64,000 nucleotides of DNA from an uncultured Tateyamaria sp. GTDB taxonomy: Bacteria > Pseudomonadota > Alphaproteobacteria > Rhodobacterales > Rhodobacteraceae. Made by a program: the position numbers and the translations under genes. The stretch spans positions 84,336 through 148,335 of the forward strand of contig NZ_CANNDO010000008.1 of the NCBI RefSeq assembly GCF_947503385.1. The letters are read 5' to 3'. Of the stretch, positions 35,177 through 43,487 are shown one piece after another. Every line of letters starts with the position of its first letter. Position 1 is the stretch's first letter. The notes below the pieces were generated by a model, which saw nothing but the letters and a program-made list of their open reading frames with translations, was not told the origin of the DNA and searched no databases.

Positions 35177-36589
35177 ATGTCTGCCCCAACCCCACAGGAC
35201 CTGACCGCCTTGCCGGTTGCGCGGTTGATGACGCGTGACCCGGTGACCTGCGCGCCGGACACGTCGATCCGTGAGGCGGCGCAAATGATGGCGGCGCGGC
35301 GCATCTCGTCCATTTGCGTGGCGGATGCGGATGGCTTTCGCGGCATCGCCACGGTGCGCGACATGAATGCCAAGGTGGTGGCGGGCGATCTGGGCCGTGA
35401 CCTGCCCGTGGCGCAGGTGATGACGGCGGACCCGTTGACATTGGGGCCGGATGCGCTTGGCCTTGATGTGCTGCACATGATGATGGAGCGATGCATTGGC
35501 CACGTGCCGATTGTCGAGGGCGGGCGGTTGCTGGGCATTGTGACCCAGACGGATTTGACGCGGTTTCAGGCGCTGTCGTCGGCGGAACTGGTGCGCCGTG
35601 TGGCCGAAGCAGGCGACGTGGCGACCATGGCCGAGGCGACGGCGGGCATTCCGACGCTGCTGGCGCAGTTGGTGGGCACGGGCACGCGGCACGATAGTGT
35701 CACGCGTCTGATTACGGATGTTGCCGACACAGTCACCCGCCGATTGCTGAACATGGCAGAAGCGACGCTGGGCGCGCCGCCAGTGCCGTATCTGTGGCTG
35801 GCCTGCGGCAGCCAAGGGCGGCGGGAACAAACGGGCGTGTCGGATCAGGACAATTGCCTGATCCTGTCGGACGCAGTGACCGAGGCCGACATGCCCTATT
35901 TTGCGCAGCTTGCACAGATTGTGAGCGATGGGCTCAACGCCTGTGGCTACGTCTATTGCCCCGGCGACATGATGGCGACAAACCCGCGCTGGTGTCAGCC
36001 GCTGGCGGTCTGGCGCAGCTATTTCGAGGGCTGGATTGCCAAGCCAAATCCCGAGGCGCAGATGCTGGCGTCGGTCATGTTTGATCTGCGGCCCATCGGC
36101 GGCGACGAAGATCTGTTCGCCGGTCTGCAAACCGACACATTGGCCCGTGCCGCGCGCAATTCGATCTTTGTGGCGCACATGATTTCCAACGCGCTCAAGC
36201 ACGCGCCGCCCTTGGGCATGTTCAACCGGCTGTCGCGGGGCACGCTCGACCTCAAGCACAGCGGGGTGGTGCCGGTGGTCGATCTGGGTCGCGTCTATGC
36301 GCTGCGTGGGCAGTTGGTTGAGGTCAACACCCGCGCGCGGTTCGAGGCGGCAATGGGGGCAGGGGCCTTGTCCGCGACAGGGGGGGCGGACCTGCTGGAC
36401 GCCTATGACCTGATCGCCACCACGCGACTGGCGCATCAGGCGGCACAGGTGCGCGCGGGGCAAGGGCCGGACAACCACTTGCCGCCCGCGACCCTGTCGG
36501 GTCTGGAGCGTGCCCACCTGCGGGACGCTTTTGTCGTCGTCAAGACCATGCAATCGGCCATAGGGTCGGGCACGGGAACGTTGGGATGA
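35177..36589 (+). CDS. CBS-domain DUF294/DUF294_C signalling protein
   Basis: A 470-residue cytoplasmic protein. Two CBS domains (residues about 10-125) should bind an adenosine nucleotide. The DUF294 nucleotidyltransferase-like domain follows, with GSQGRREQTGVSDQDN as the GS-x-D-x-D motif, and a C-terminal DUF294_C. It is regularly encoded with VC_2705-type symporters and may adjust uptake to nucleotide level. The ATG at 35177 follows CAAGGACAAGGCCCGAC; an in-frame start 14 codons upstream lacks similarity. Confidence 0.9.
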   Translation: MSAPTPQDLTALPVARLMTRDPVTCAPDTSIREAAQMMAARRISSICVADADGFRGIATVRDMNAKVVAGDLGRDLPVAQVMTADPLTLGPDALGLDVLHMMMERCIGHVPIVEGGRLLGIVTQTDLTRFQALSSAELVRRVAEAGDVATMAEATAGIPTLLAQLVGTGTRHDSVTRLITDVADTVTRRLLNMAEATLGAPPVPYLWLACGSQGRREQTGVSDQDNCLILSDAVTEADMPYFAQLAQIVSDGLNACGYVYCPGDMMATNPRWCQPLAVWRSYFEGWIAKPNPEAQMLASVMFDLRPIGGDEDLFAGLQTDTLARAARNSIFVAHMISNALKHAPPLGMFNRLSRGTLDLKHSGVVPVVDLGRVYALRGQLVEVNTRARFEAAMGAGALSATGGADLLDAYDLIATTRLAHQAAQVRAGQGPDNHLPPATLSGLERAHLRDAFVVVKTMQSAIGSGTGTLG

Positions 36590-36592
36590 GCT

Positions 36593-37111
36593 ATGTTTGT
36601 TGAATTGATCGCGACCCTATTTGCCGGGATTGGCTGCGCCGGTATTGTGATGCTGCTGAATATCGCGCTGGCCCGGCGCCTGCCCAAATGGCTGATGCCT
36701 GTGGCGGCGGGGGCCGGGATGATCGGCATGACCATTTCGAACGAATACACGTGGTTCGGGCGCACAGCCGACCGGCTGCCCGAGGGGGTCGAGATTGCGC
36801 TGACCGTGGACGAACAAAGCTGGTTGCGCCCGTGGACGCAGGCGGTGCCTTACACCAAACGCTTTGTGGCGGTGGATGTGGCCGGACAGCGCCGGAATGC
36901 GGCGCAACCGGATCAACGGCTGGTCGATGTGTATTTCTTTGGCCGCTGGTCGCCGGTGAACCTGACGCCCATGCTGCTGGATTGCGCAGGCGCGCGGTCT
37001 GCGGTGCTGATCGACGGTGCCGCCTTTGCGGATGACGGATCGGTGGCGGATGCGGATTGGCAGGCGATGCCCGCCGGTGATCCGATCCTGAAAACGGTGT
37101 GCGAGACCTGA
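36593..37111 (+). CDS. Small membrane-anchored protein of the acetate operon
   Basis: A 172-residue protein with two N-terminal TM segments (about 4-22 and 32-50) and a soluble domain of about 120 residues. No family recognised by name; similar proteins sit between CBS/DUF294 and exonuclease genes in other genomes. Start ATG 36593 is 3 bp after the previous stop and the stop is 1 bp before the next gene, so it is within the operon. Confidence 0.7.
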   Translation: MFVELIATLFAGIGCAGIVMLLNIALARRLPKWLMPVAAGAGMIGMTISNEYTWFGRTADRLPEGVEIALTVDEQSWLRPWTQAVPYTKRFVAVDVAGQRRNAAQPDQRLVDVYFFGRWSPVNLTPMLLDCAGARSAVLIDGAAFADDGSVADADWQAMPAGDPILKTVCET

Positions 37112-37112
37112 G

Positions 37113-38522
37113 ATGCTGACCCGCCTGTCCCTGCGCCTGCGCATTTTTCTGTTCTTCTGCCTGCTGGCGGCGGGTGGGGCGGCGCTGGCGGCGGGTGCTT
37201 TGTATTTCGGCTGGTCGCGGGCGGACCCGGCGCTGCCCGCTGCGCCTTTCATGTCGGCCTTTGTCCTGTTTACCTTTGCCAATATGGGGCTCGCGGCGGT
37301 GGTGTGGTTCCTCTTTGACGAGAATGTCGCCAAGCCGATCAACGCCTTGGCGGCACAGTTGCGGTTGCGGGCGCATTCGGGTGTGGATGCCGATCTGGAT
37401 GCGGATGCGGCGCGCTATCTGGGTGATCTGGCCCCGGCGGCGCGGGCGGTGTCGCATTGCCTGAGCGCCAGCGTCATGGACACCGCGTCAGCCGTGGCAC
37501 ATGAAACCGCGCGCCTGCAAGCCGAGGCGGAGCGGCTGACCGCCCTGCTGACCGAAATTCCCGTGGCCACGATCATGCTGAACGAACGGATGTGCATTGT
37601 TCTTTATGACGGGCAGGCGGCGGACATCCTGTCGGGCATCGCGCCGCCGCGGCTCAAGGCGCCGCTGGTCGATTACTTTTACGCGGCTGATCTGGGGCGG
37701 GCAAAGTCGGCGCTGAACCAGACCGGGGCCGAGGTGGCTTTTGACCTGCGGGACAGGGACGGGGCGATGACGTTCCTTGCCAAGCTGAAGCCGCTGGATG
37801 GTGCGGGCTATATGCTGTTGATCGACATGCCAGACATCCCGCTGACCCCGGAGGCGGCGCGTCCGCTGGTGTATGATTTCGACCTGCTGAACGCGGGCGA
37901 CGATGCGGATACGCTGGACACAGCCCTGTCGGAGTTGTGCTGTGTCGCCTTTGATTCCGAAACCACGGGGCTGTCGACCGAACGGGACGACGTGGTGCAA
38001 TTGGGGGCCGTGCGTATACTCAATGGCCGGATTGTCGAGGGTGAGGTTCTGGACAGTTATGTTGATCCGGGGCGCCGCATCCCGCCTGCGTCCACGGCGG
38101 TGCATCACGTGTCGGACGCGGATGTGCGCGGTGCGCCGGATTTCGCAACGGCGGGTCGCGCCCTGCACGGGTTTTGCCGCGATGCGGTTCTGGTGGCGCA
38201 CAACGCGCCTTTCGACCTTGCCTTTTTGCGCCGGGCCGAAGGTGAAATGGGGGTCGTCTGGGACCATCCGGTACTGGATACCGTGTTGTTGTCGGCCATC
38301 GTCTTTGGCACGACCGAGGTGCATACGCTTGACGCGCTGTGCGACCGGCTGGGCATCACCATTCCCCCCGAGCACCGGCACACGGCACTGGGAGACGCGC
38401 AGGTGACGGCGGCGGCGCTGGTCAAGCTGATGCCACTGCTTGAGGCCAAGGGGCTGCGCACCCTGCGGGATGTGATTTCCGAGAGCAAGAAACATGGGCG
38501 CCTTTTGCAGGATCTGAACTAA
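37113..38522 (+). CDS. Membrane-anchored DnaQ-like 3'-5' exonuclease
   Basis: A 469-residue fusion. Two TM helices (about 10-30 and 45-68) and a HAMP/PAS-like region (about 70-270, with LTALLTEIPVATIMLNERMCIVLYDGQA) precede a DEDDh exonuclease (about 275-450): FDSETTGL, AHNAPFDLAFL, and HRHTALGDAQ supply the acidic residues and His. It closes the acetate operon. Similar membrane exonucleases occur beside VC_2705 symporters; the reason is unknown. Confidence 0.88.
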   Translation: MLTRLSLRLRIFLFFCLLAAGGAALAAGALYFGWSRADPALPAAPFMSAFVLFTFANMGLAAVVWFLFDENVAKPINALAAQLRLRAHSGVDADLDADAARYLGDLAPAARAVSHCLSASVMDTASAVAHETARLQAEAERLTALLTEIPVATIMLNERMCIVLYDGQAADILSGIAPPRLKAPLVDYFYAADLGRAKSALNQTGAEVAFDLRDRDGAMTFLAKLKPLDGAGYMLLIDMPDIPLTPEAARPLVYDFDLLNAGDDADTLDTALSELCCVAFDSETTGLSTERDDVVQLGAVRILNGRIVEGEVLDSYVDPGRRIPPASTAVHHVSDADVRGAPDFATAGRALHGFCRDAVLVAHNAPFDLAFLRRAEGEMGVVWDHPVLDTVLLSAIVFGTTEVHTLDALCDRLGITIPPEHRHTALGDAQVTAAALVKLMPLLEAKGLRTLRDVISESKKHGRLLQDLN

Positions 38523-38531
38523 GCGCCCCTC

Positions 38532-38576
38532 TTGCGCGGGCAGTCATCGCCTCTTTATACTACTCAGTAGCAACAG
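38532..38576 (+). promoter_or_regulatory. Promoter and operator of the toxin-antitoxin pair
   Basis: A sigma70-like promoter with TTGCGC (38532-38537), an 18-bp spacer and TATACT (38556-38561). It overlaps the inverted repeat TACT-ACTC-AGTA immediately after the -10 region, a likely site for autorepression by the antitoxin. The AGGAG lies 7 nt before ATG 38587. Confidence 0.6.
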
Positions 38577-38586
38577 GAGTATGCGC

Positions 38587-38856
38587 ATGTCCGTCAAAGC
38601 CTCCGTTTCGATTACGGATCAACAAGACGAGTTTGCCCGGCAGTTGGTGGCCGACGGCCAGTATTCCAGCGTCAGCGCGGTTGTGCAGCGGGGCCTTGAA
38701 CTGGTCCGCACCGAGAAAGAGCGTGAAGCGGCGGAACTGGCGGCCTTGCAGGCGTTTTTCGCCGAGCGAGCGGCCGGGTCGTTTGTGTCGGCGGAGGAAG
38801 GACGCCGCCGGACCGATGACATGATCGCGGCCAAGATCCGTGCCCACGGACTATAA
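38587..38856 (+). CDS. ParD-like antitoxin
   Basis: An 89-residue ribbon-helix-helix protein. The N terminus MSVKASVSITDQQDEFARQL and GQYSSVSAVVQRGLELV match the ParD/CC2985 family; the C-terminal half would wrap the toxin. ATG 38587 is selected because AGGAG is 7 nt upstream (another ATG at 38581 is too close). Overlaps the toxin gene by 17 bp. Confidence 0.88.
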   Translation: MSVKASVSITDQQDEFARQLVADGQYSSVSAVVQRGLELVRTEKEREAAELAALQAFFAERAAGSFVSAEEGRRRTDDMIAAKIRAHGL

Positions 38857-39202
38857 GGTATTGCGCAGCGCGGCCTGCGACGCGGATATCGAGATCATTT
38901 TTGACCACCTGTTCGGGGCCTATCGCGACCTTGGCGAACCAATTGCGGATGCGCTGACCCGCGCCGCAGCCCGTGTGCGCGGGATCGAGGACGCGCTGGC
39001 GCGGTTGGGCGATGTGCCGTTTCAGGGCACGCTAGTGCCACACATTATGGACGGGCTGCGCCACGTGACCAAGGACAGTGCCGTGTTCTATTTTGTCACC
39101 GACGAGGCGCGGGCAGAGGTGCGCGTGCTTGGCGTGTTCTTTGGCGGTCAGGATCACCGGCGGCATATCTTGCAGCGCATCCTGCATGTTTCAACCAAGT
39201 AG
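38840..39202 (+). CDS. ParE/RelE-superfamily toxin
   Basis: A 120-residue small toxin beginning at GTG (38840), overlapping the antitoxin. The fold signature is seen in YKVLRSAACDADIEIIFDHL at the start and VFYFVTDEARAEVRVLGVFFGGQDHRRHI near the end, as in ParE-type toxins, which usually target DNA gyrase. It probably contributes to maintenance of this replicon. Assignment of ParE rather than RelE is based on the ParD partner. Confidence 0.85.
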   Translation: MPTDYKVLRSAACDADIEIIFDHLFGAYRDLGEPIADALTRAAARVRGIEDALARLGDVPFQGTLVPHIMDGLRHVTKDSAVFYFVTDEARAEVRVLGVFFGGQDHRRHILQRILHVSTK

Positions 39203-39261
39203 AAATGTCTACTGGGTTTGCAAAGCAGAAGTGTCACCAACAGCGCTGACGGTAGCAAGGC

Positions 39262-39594
39262 TTAGCAGCCCGGAGACCTCAAATATCGCAGGGCTGAAAA
39301 GCCTTGCGGGACTGGTCGTCCGGAGATCAGGGTGGCGTATTCTTCGCGAACGTCATCATCAATCTGTACACCGCTATTGCCGCCGTACAGACGATCATTC
39401 TGGTCTTTCCGAGGCCCTGAAATCCAGTAGTGACCACCGGTCTCAGTCTCGAAATAGTTCGCTTTGAAACCTGCGCCCTTCAGGCTCTGGAATTTGAGAC
39501 CCTTGTAGTACAGCGTCTTCCCCGACTTCGAGAAATATACACGCCCAATCACAGCAGGGCCTTCAAGCCCGTCTGCCTTGCTTTCGATGTACAT
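39262..39594 (-). CDS. Small conserved protein, possible IS passenger
   Basis: A protein of about 110 residues starting MYIESKADGLEGPAVIGRV and containing SLKGAGFKANYFETETGGHYWISGP. It belongs to a widely distributed family of small stand-alone proteins of unknown function. The usual start lies about four residues upstream, where no start codon exists here; ATG 39594 is the nearest. The C terminus (after EEYATLIS) continues for 22 residues that do not look like the family. It lies downstream of the transposase within the apparent IS ends, so it is either a passenger or a captured, slightly damaged gene. Confidence 0.65.
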   Translation of the reverse strand: MYIESKADGLEGPAVIGRVYFSKSGKTLYYKGLKFQSLKGAGFKANYFETETGGHYWISGPRKDQNDRLYGGNSGVQIDDDVREEYATLISGRPVPQGFSALRYLRSPGC

Positions 39595-39748
39595 GATCTT
39601 TGAACGTGACAGCCGGAACTGCGAGGGTAATTCCTCGTCGAGCTGTAGCTTGTCCATCCAATGATCGGCGTGTCTCATGCCGTCCTGATAGTTACATTGC
39701 TCTCTAAAGTCATCCCTCGGCGGCGGCTCGCTCGGCGCGTCTGCGCTG

Positions 39749-41059
39749 TTAGTACGCTTCCATCTTTGACGGGCGTCCTCTGGGTCGGCGTCCGGTCTTC
39801 TTGTAGCCGTTCCTCGCACTCTCGGGTTTGACCTTTGGCGGCGGTGTGGCCTTCTCCTGTTCTTCCTTGATGTGGGCCAGAACGGCGCTTAGGTGCTTGT
39901 TCTCTGTGATCGCCGCATGGGTCACCCGCTGCTGATGTGGATCGAAGATGCTGCAGGGCAGGGCGACGCCTTTGGCGCGGACTTGGATGCGCCCGTCCGG
40001 CATCTCATAAACATCCACGTATTTACCGGCGAGACCGCGCGTCAGATCGTTAACCTCCAGCCGTATGCGCTTGCGGTCGTACGTGAGCGTCAAATCCTTA
40101 GTGACATAGCGTTTATCGCGCAGACAGAATACTTCCGCCAGCCGATCCGGCTCAATGTTCAAAGCACGATGCAGATTGTCTGTCTTTACCGGGGCCTTTG
40201 CGAACTTGGCGTTGTAGCGTTTGACGAAGCCCGCAAGGAAAGCGTTGCCGTCTTCCATGTTTGAGATGCCTGCGATGCGCAGCTCTTTGACCAACCGATC
40301 TTGCAGTGTCCGGTTGGCCCGTTCAACACGGCCTTTGGCCTGAGAGCTGTTCGCACAGATGATCTCAATGTTCAGCTCCGCGAGAGCACGCCCGAATTGG
40401 GTCATGCCCGTCATATGTTCATTGGGTTTTGGAACTCGGAACACTGTGTGCTTGTCACTGTAGAAAGCAACAGGGCGTCCATGCTTCAGCAGATAGCTTT
40501 CCACTGCCTCGAAATAGCTGAACGTGCTCTCGGACGTGACGAAGCGCAGCTCCATCAACGTGCTGGTGGCATCGTCGATGAAGACGAGCAGGGTGCAAGG
40601 ATCGCCCCGATCCTCGAACCAACGGTGGTCTGATCCGTCAATCTGGATCAGCGCGCCGAAGCATTCCCGGCGCAAACGCGGCTGGTGGGACGTGCGGCGT
40701 TGTTTGCGAGAGAGCCAGATGCCATCTTCCTGCATCCACTTACGAACCGTCTCGCGCGAGACTTTGAAGCCGTGATGCTCGGCCAGCATCTCAGCCGCCA
40801 AGGTCGGCCCGAAGTCGGCGTAGCGCTCCTTGATGAGGCTGAGCGCATAGTCGCGTTTGGCATGGTGAATGCGATTGTTCGGAGGTTTGCCACGCGCTTT
40901 GTGCCGGATCGCCGATGCGCCATCCTGACAATACCGCTTCAACAGTCGGAAAATCTGTCGCCGTGTCAGGCACAACATGTTCGCCGCAGTATCGACCGTC
41001 AGCCGACCATCATCGACCTGCGCCAAAACCTCCACGCGGTTCAACTCGCGCTCGCTCAT
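39749..41059 (-). CDS. ISNCY-family DDE transposase
   Basis: A 436-residue transposase. An N-terminal helix-turn-helix (TVDTAANMLCLTRRQIFRLLKRY), a second DNA-binding region (KVSRETVRKWMQEDGIWLSRK) and an integrase-like (rve) core with the catalytic Asp in QIDGSDHRW, Asp in YSDKHTVF and Glu in GRVERANRTLQDRL. A basic C terminus is present. ATG for MSERELNRVEVLAQV is preferred; an ATG five codons upstream is in frame. The gene appears intact. Confidence 0.92.
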   Translation of the reverse strand: MSERELNRVEVLAQVDDGRLTVDTAANMLCLTRRQIFRLLKRYCQDGASAIRHKARGKPPNNRIHHAKRDYALSLIKERYADFGPTLAAEMLAEHHGFKVSRETVRKWMQEDGIWLSRKQRRTSHQPRLRRECFGALIQIDGSDHRWFEDRGDPCTLLVFIDDATSTLMELRFVTSESTFSYFEAVESYLLKHGRPVAFYSDKHTVFRVPKPNEHMTGMTQFGRALAELNIEIICANSSQAKGRVERANRTLQDRLVKELRIAGISNMEDGNAFLAGFVKRYNAKFAKAPVKTDNLHRALNIEPDRLAEVFCLRDKRYVTKDLTLTYDRKRIRLEVNDLTRGLAGKYVDVYEMPDGRIQVRAKGVALPCSIFDPHQQRVTHAAITENKHLSAVLAHIKEEQEKATPPPKVKPESARNGYKKTGRRPRGRPSKMEAY

Positions 41060-41214
41060 AATTACCCATCCCATGTCTGCTCACCCTCAGTAATTTTTGA
41101 GGGCAGAGTGACATTCCTGAATTGCTCATGGGTGACATTATCGCTTTGCGGCTACAGGTAATACTCCGTTTAAGGTTAGTTATGTTAAAGTACGCCGCAA
41201 TTTGTGGGCAAATT

Positions 41215-41589
41215 TCACCCGGCCTCGTTTGCGTCACGTGAGACGTCGATGAGATCGGCGAAATCATCGTCTGAAAACTGTAGTGTATATGGCGTGATAT
41301 CGGCTTCGGTCCCGTCCGCATAAAGCGCGCGGGCACGGATTTCGAACGCGCCCCATGTCCAGAACGTGATGGAAAAGTCGTTGCCGCGGTTGCGGGACTG
41401 GCGTTCGGCATTGGCGAAGGTGTGGTGCAGTCTGTATTTCACCCCCGCGATCGCTTCCAATTCCCGCGGATTATCCGCATCCAGCCAGACACCCACGTGA
41501 AAATGGCGTTTGCCCCCGGCGCGCAGGACCTTGTATTTGGTGCGGCCTGCGCGGTCCTTGATCAGGCTGTTTTTCAGTCTGAGTGCCAT
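41215..41589 (-). CDS. pYEATS-domain protein
   Basis: A 124-residue protein matching the prokaryotic YEATS (pYEATS) domain in nearly its full length: FHVGVWLDADNPRELEAIAG, VKYRLHHTF, FSITFWTWGAFEIRARALY and a final beta strand before an acidic tail. In eukaryotes YEATS domains read acylated lysines; bacterial pYEATS occur in predicted conflict or stress systems, with an unknown ligand. It starts 3 bp after the membrane protein gene, so the two form an operon. Confidence 0.8.
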   Translation of the reverse strand: MALRLKNSLIKDRAGRTKYKVLRAGGKRHFHVGVWLDADNPRELEAIAGVKYRLHHTFANAERQSRNRGNDFSITFWTWGAFEIRARALYADGTEADITPYTLQFSDDDFADLIDVSRDANEAG

Positions 41590-41592
41590 GGT

Positions 41593-42186
41593 TCAGCCCT
41601 CCTGTCCGATTGCACGCATGGAGGTGTCCGCCTCTTCGGTGGTGGGGCTGTCGTCGCCGATATACTGCCCGCGCCATGTTTCATCCCGGAACCTGCAATT
41701 GGCAGCGTAGGTCTGTGCCGCCTCCAGCCGCCCGGCGCCGGGCACGTCGTGCTGGTCCAGCACTTCGTTGGTCTTGTCCCATACGGCACGGTAGGTTTCG
41801 TAATCGGTGCCCCGCACGGTGCGTTGGCGCACTTCGTCCACAAGGGTTTCCAGCGCGCGCTGCTTGGTGCCTAGCAGGATTGATGCCTCCTTGGCCTTGG
41901 CGGATTTCTGGCGTGGATCTATGGTCGACAGGACGATGCCCATGATCGCGATGGCGATGCCGACGGCAGTTGCGAACTCGCGCACCGGGACGTGAATGAG
42001 GTTGGCCATGAACTGCGAGGCGTCCGGCGTTCCGATTGCGCCGAGGACACCAACGAGTATCCCCAACGACACACCGAAATACGCATAGCCGTCTTTGCGG
42101 GGTTCCAGCTTGGAACGGCCCAGTTCTGCAATGGCCCACGCCTCGACACAACGGTCGCGGAAGTCTTCGAAATCTGCAGCAGACAT
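41593..42186 (-). CDS. Two-TM SLATT-like effector protein
   Basis: A 197-residue protein starting MSAADFEDFRDRCVEAWAIAE. An amphipathic N-terminal region is followed by two TM helices (about residues 37-53 and 72-88) and a long helical cytoplasmic tail with KAKEASILLGTKQRALETLVDEVRQ. This layout is that of SLATT-type proteins, predicted pore-forming effectors in nucleotide-dependent conflict systems. It is directly upstream of the pYEATS gene. ATG 42186 is chosen; the upstream part of the frame has no similarity. Confidence 0.6.
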   Translation of the reverse strand: MSAADFEDFRDRCVEAWAIAELGRSKLEPRKDGYAYFGVSLGILVGVLGAIGTPDASQFMANLIHVPVREFATAVGIAIAIMGIVLSTIDPRQKSAKAKEASILLGTKQRALETLVDEVRQRTVRGTDYETYRAVWDKTNEVLDQHDVPGAGRLEAAQTYAANCRFRDETWRGQYIGDDSPTTEEADTSMRAIGQEG

Positions 42187-42287
42187 AATCGTGCTCAAAA
42201 GATATGGATCAGAGGATATTGCGGGAATTTTGGGCCACTCGGAATGCGTGCGCAACGTCTTATTGCAAAAAGATCAAAGCGGCCCGC

Positions 42288-43487
42288 TCAGCCCACCACG
42301 GCCTGAAGGTCAAAGATCGGCAGGAGAACAGCCAGAACGATGACCAGCACCATCGCCCCCACAACCATCATCAGGACCGGCTCCAGCACGGCGGCGATGC
42401 GTTTGCGTTCGGTGACCAGCCCGTGTTCGACCATTTGCGCGGCCCGGTCGGTCATAGGCGCAAGGCGGGCCGACGCCTCACCCGCCTGAATGAGTTGATG
42501 CGCGACGGGCGGGATGATTGGCAGATGTTGCAGCGCCTGCCCCAGACTTTCGCCCCGGGTGAGGGCCGCGCGCACGTCGGCCCCGCCCCGCTGGAACGCG
42601 GCCACGGTCAGCACACCGGCGGCGCTGTCCACCGCGTTGGGGACAGTGTTGCGGCTGGCCAGCACCAGCGCGAGCGTCCGCAGGTATTGCACTGCCGCGC
42701 CCAGACGCATGAAGCGGCCCACCAGCGGCAGGCGCAGCCCGATGCGCGCACGCATGGCCCGCAAGGACGGCACGATGCCAGAGGCAATGGCGAGGGTCAC
42801 AAGCGCGGCGGCTGCGATGCAAAGGGCCAGCATGTTGGCCTGTATCCAGTTCGACGCGGCAAGGACCACTTGCGTGATCTGCGGCAATGGCCGGTCAGAC
42901 AGCGCGAACATGCGCACAATCTCGGGGGCGACGTTGACCATCAGGATACCGCAGACCAGCAGCGACACCGCCGCGACAAAGGCCGGATAGATCAGGGCGG
43001 TGCCGATGACCGCCTTGTCCTCTCCCTGCCGTTCGAGAAAGTCCGCGAGTTCCGAGAAAACGCCGCCAAGGTCCCCGGCCCGCTCGCCCGCCTCGATCGA
43101 AGCGATGCAGTAGGCCGGAAAACCCGCATTGCTGGTCGCAAGGCTTTCGGACAGGCTGGCACCGTCCATCAGCTGCGCACGGGCGCGCGCGGCGGCGGTT
43201 TCCAACGCGCGGTGACCACCTTGGCGCACAGCCTCCAGCGCCGCTTCGACCGGCATGTCCGCGCCCAGCAAAACCGCCATCTGGCGGGTGAAGACCGCCT
43301 GTAGGTCGGGGCTGAGCAGGGCGCGGGCAGGCAGCCACGCACGAGGCGTGGCCTTGGCCGTCAGGTCGGACACGTAGAGCCCTTGCGCCTGTAGCTGATC
43401 GGCTGCTGCCGTCTCCGTCTCGGCCACGACAGAGCCGGTGCGTTTGGCCCCGTCGGCGGTAAAGGCGACATAGGCGAAAGCCCTCAT
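42288..43487 (-). CDS. gspF: GspF, type II secretion inner membrane platform protein
   Basis: A 399-residue protein with two T2SSF domains and three TM helices. Family marks are FTRQMAVLLGADMPVEAALEAV and SIEAGERAGDLGGVFSELADFLERQ, repeated in the second domain as LIQAGEASARLAPMTDRAAQMVE. It anchors the assembly ATPase GspE. It overlaps gspE by 4 bp and is the last gene of the gspCDEF group. Confidence 0.96.
   Translation of the reverse strand: MRAFAYVAFTADGAKRTGSVVAETETAAADQLQAQGLYVSDLTAKATPRAWLPARALLSPDLQAVFTRQMAVLLGADMPVEAALEAVRQGGHRALETAAARARAQLMDGASLSESLATSNAGFPAYCIASIEAGERAGDLGGVFSELADFLERQGEDKAVIGTALIYPAFVAAVSLLVCGILMVNVAPEIVRMFALSDRPLPQITQVVLAASNWIQANMLALCIAAAALVTLAIASGIVPSLRAMRARIGLRLPLVGRFMRLGAAVQYLRTLALVLASRNTVPNAVDSAAGVLTVAAFQRGGADVRAALTRGESLGQALQHLPIIPPVAHQLIQAGEASARLAPMTDRAAQMVEHGLVTERKRIAAVLEPVLMMVVGAMVLVIVLAVLLPIFDLQAVVG

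Larger units (their letters stand above)
39220..41149. mobile_element. ISNCY-like insertion sequence with a small passenger gene
   Basis: Imperfect inverted ends: GCAAAGCAGAAGTGTCACC at 39220-39238 and its partner at about 41131-41149 (15 of 19 positions match). A second TGTCAC copy lies 20-25 bp inside the right end. Between them is a full ISNCY/IS1202-like transposase gene and a smaller open frame near the left end. I see no clear target-site duplication. Boundaries may be off by a few bases. Confidence 0.65.

Noticed and set aside
38581..38586. Antitoxin start at ATG 38581
   Set aside because: It leaves only one nucleotide after AGGAG; ATG 38587 has normal spacing.
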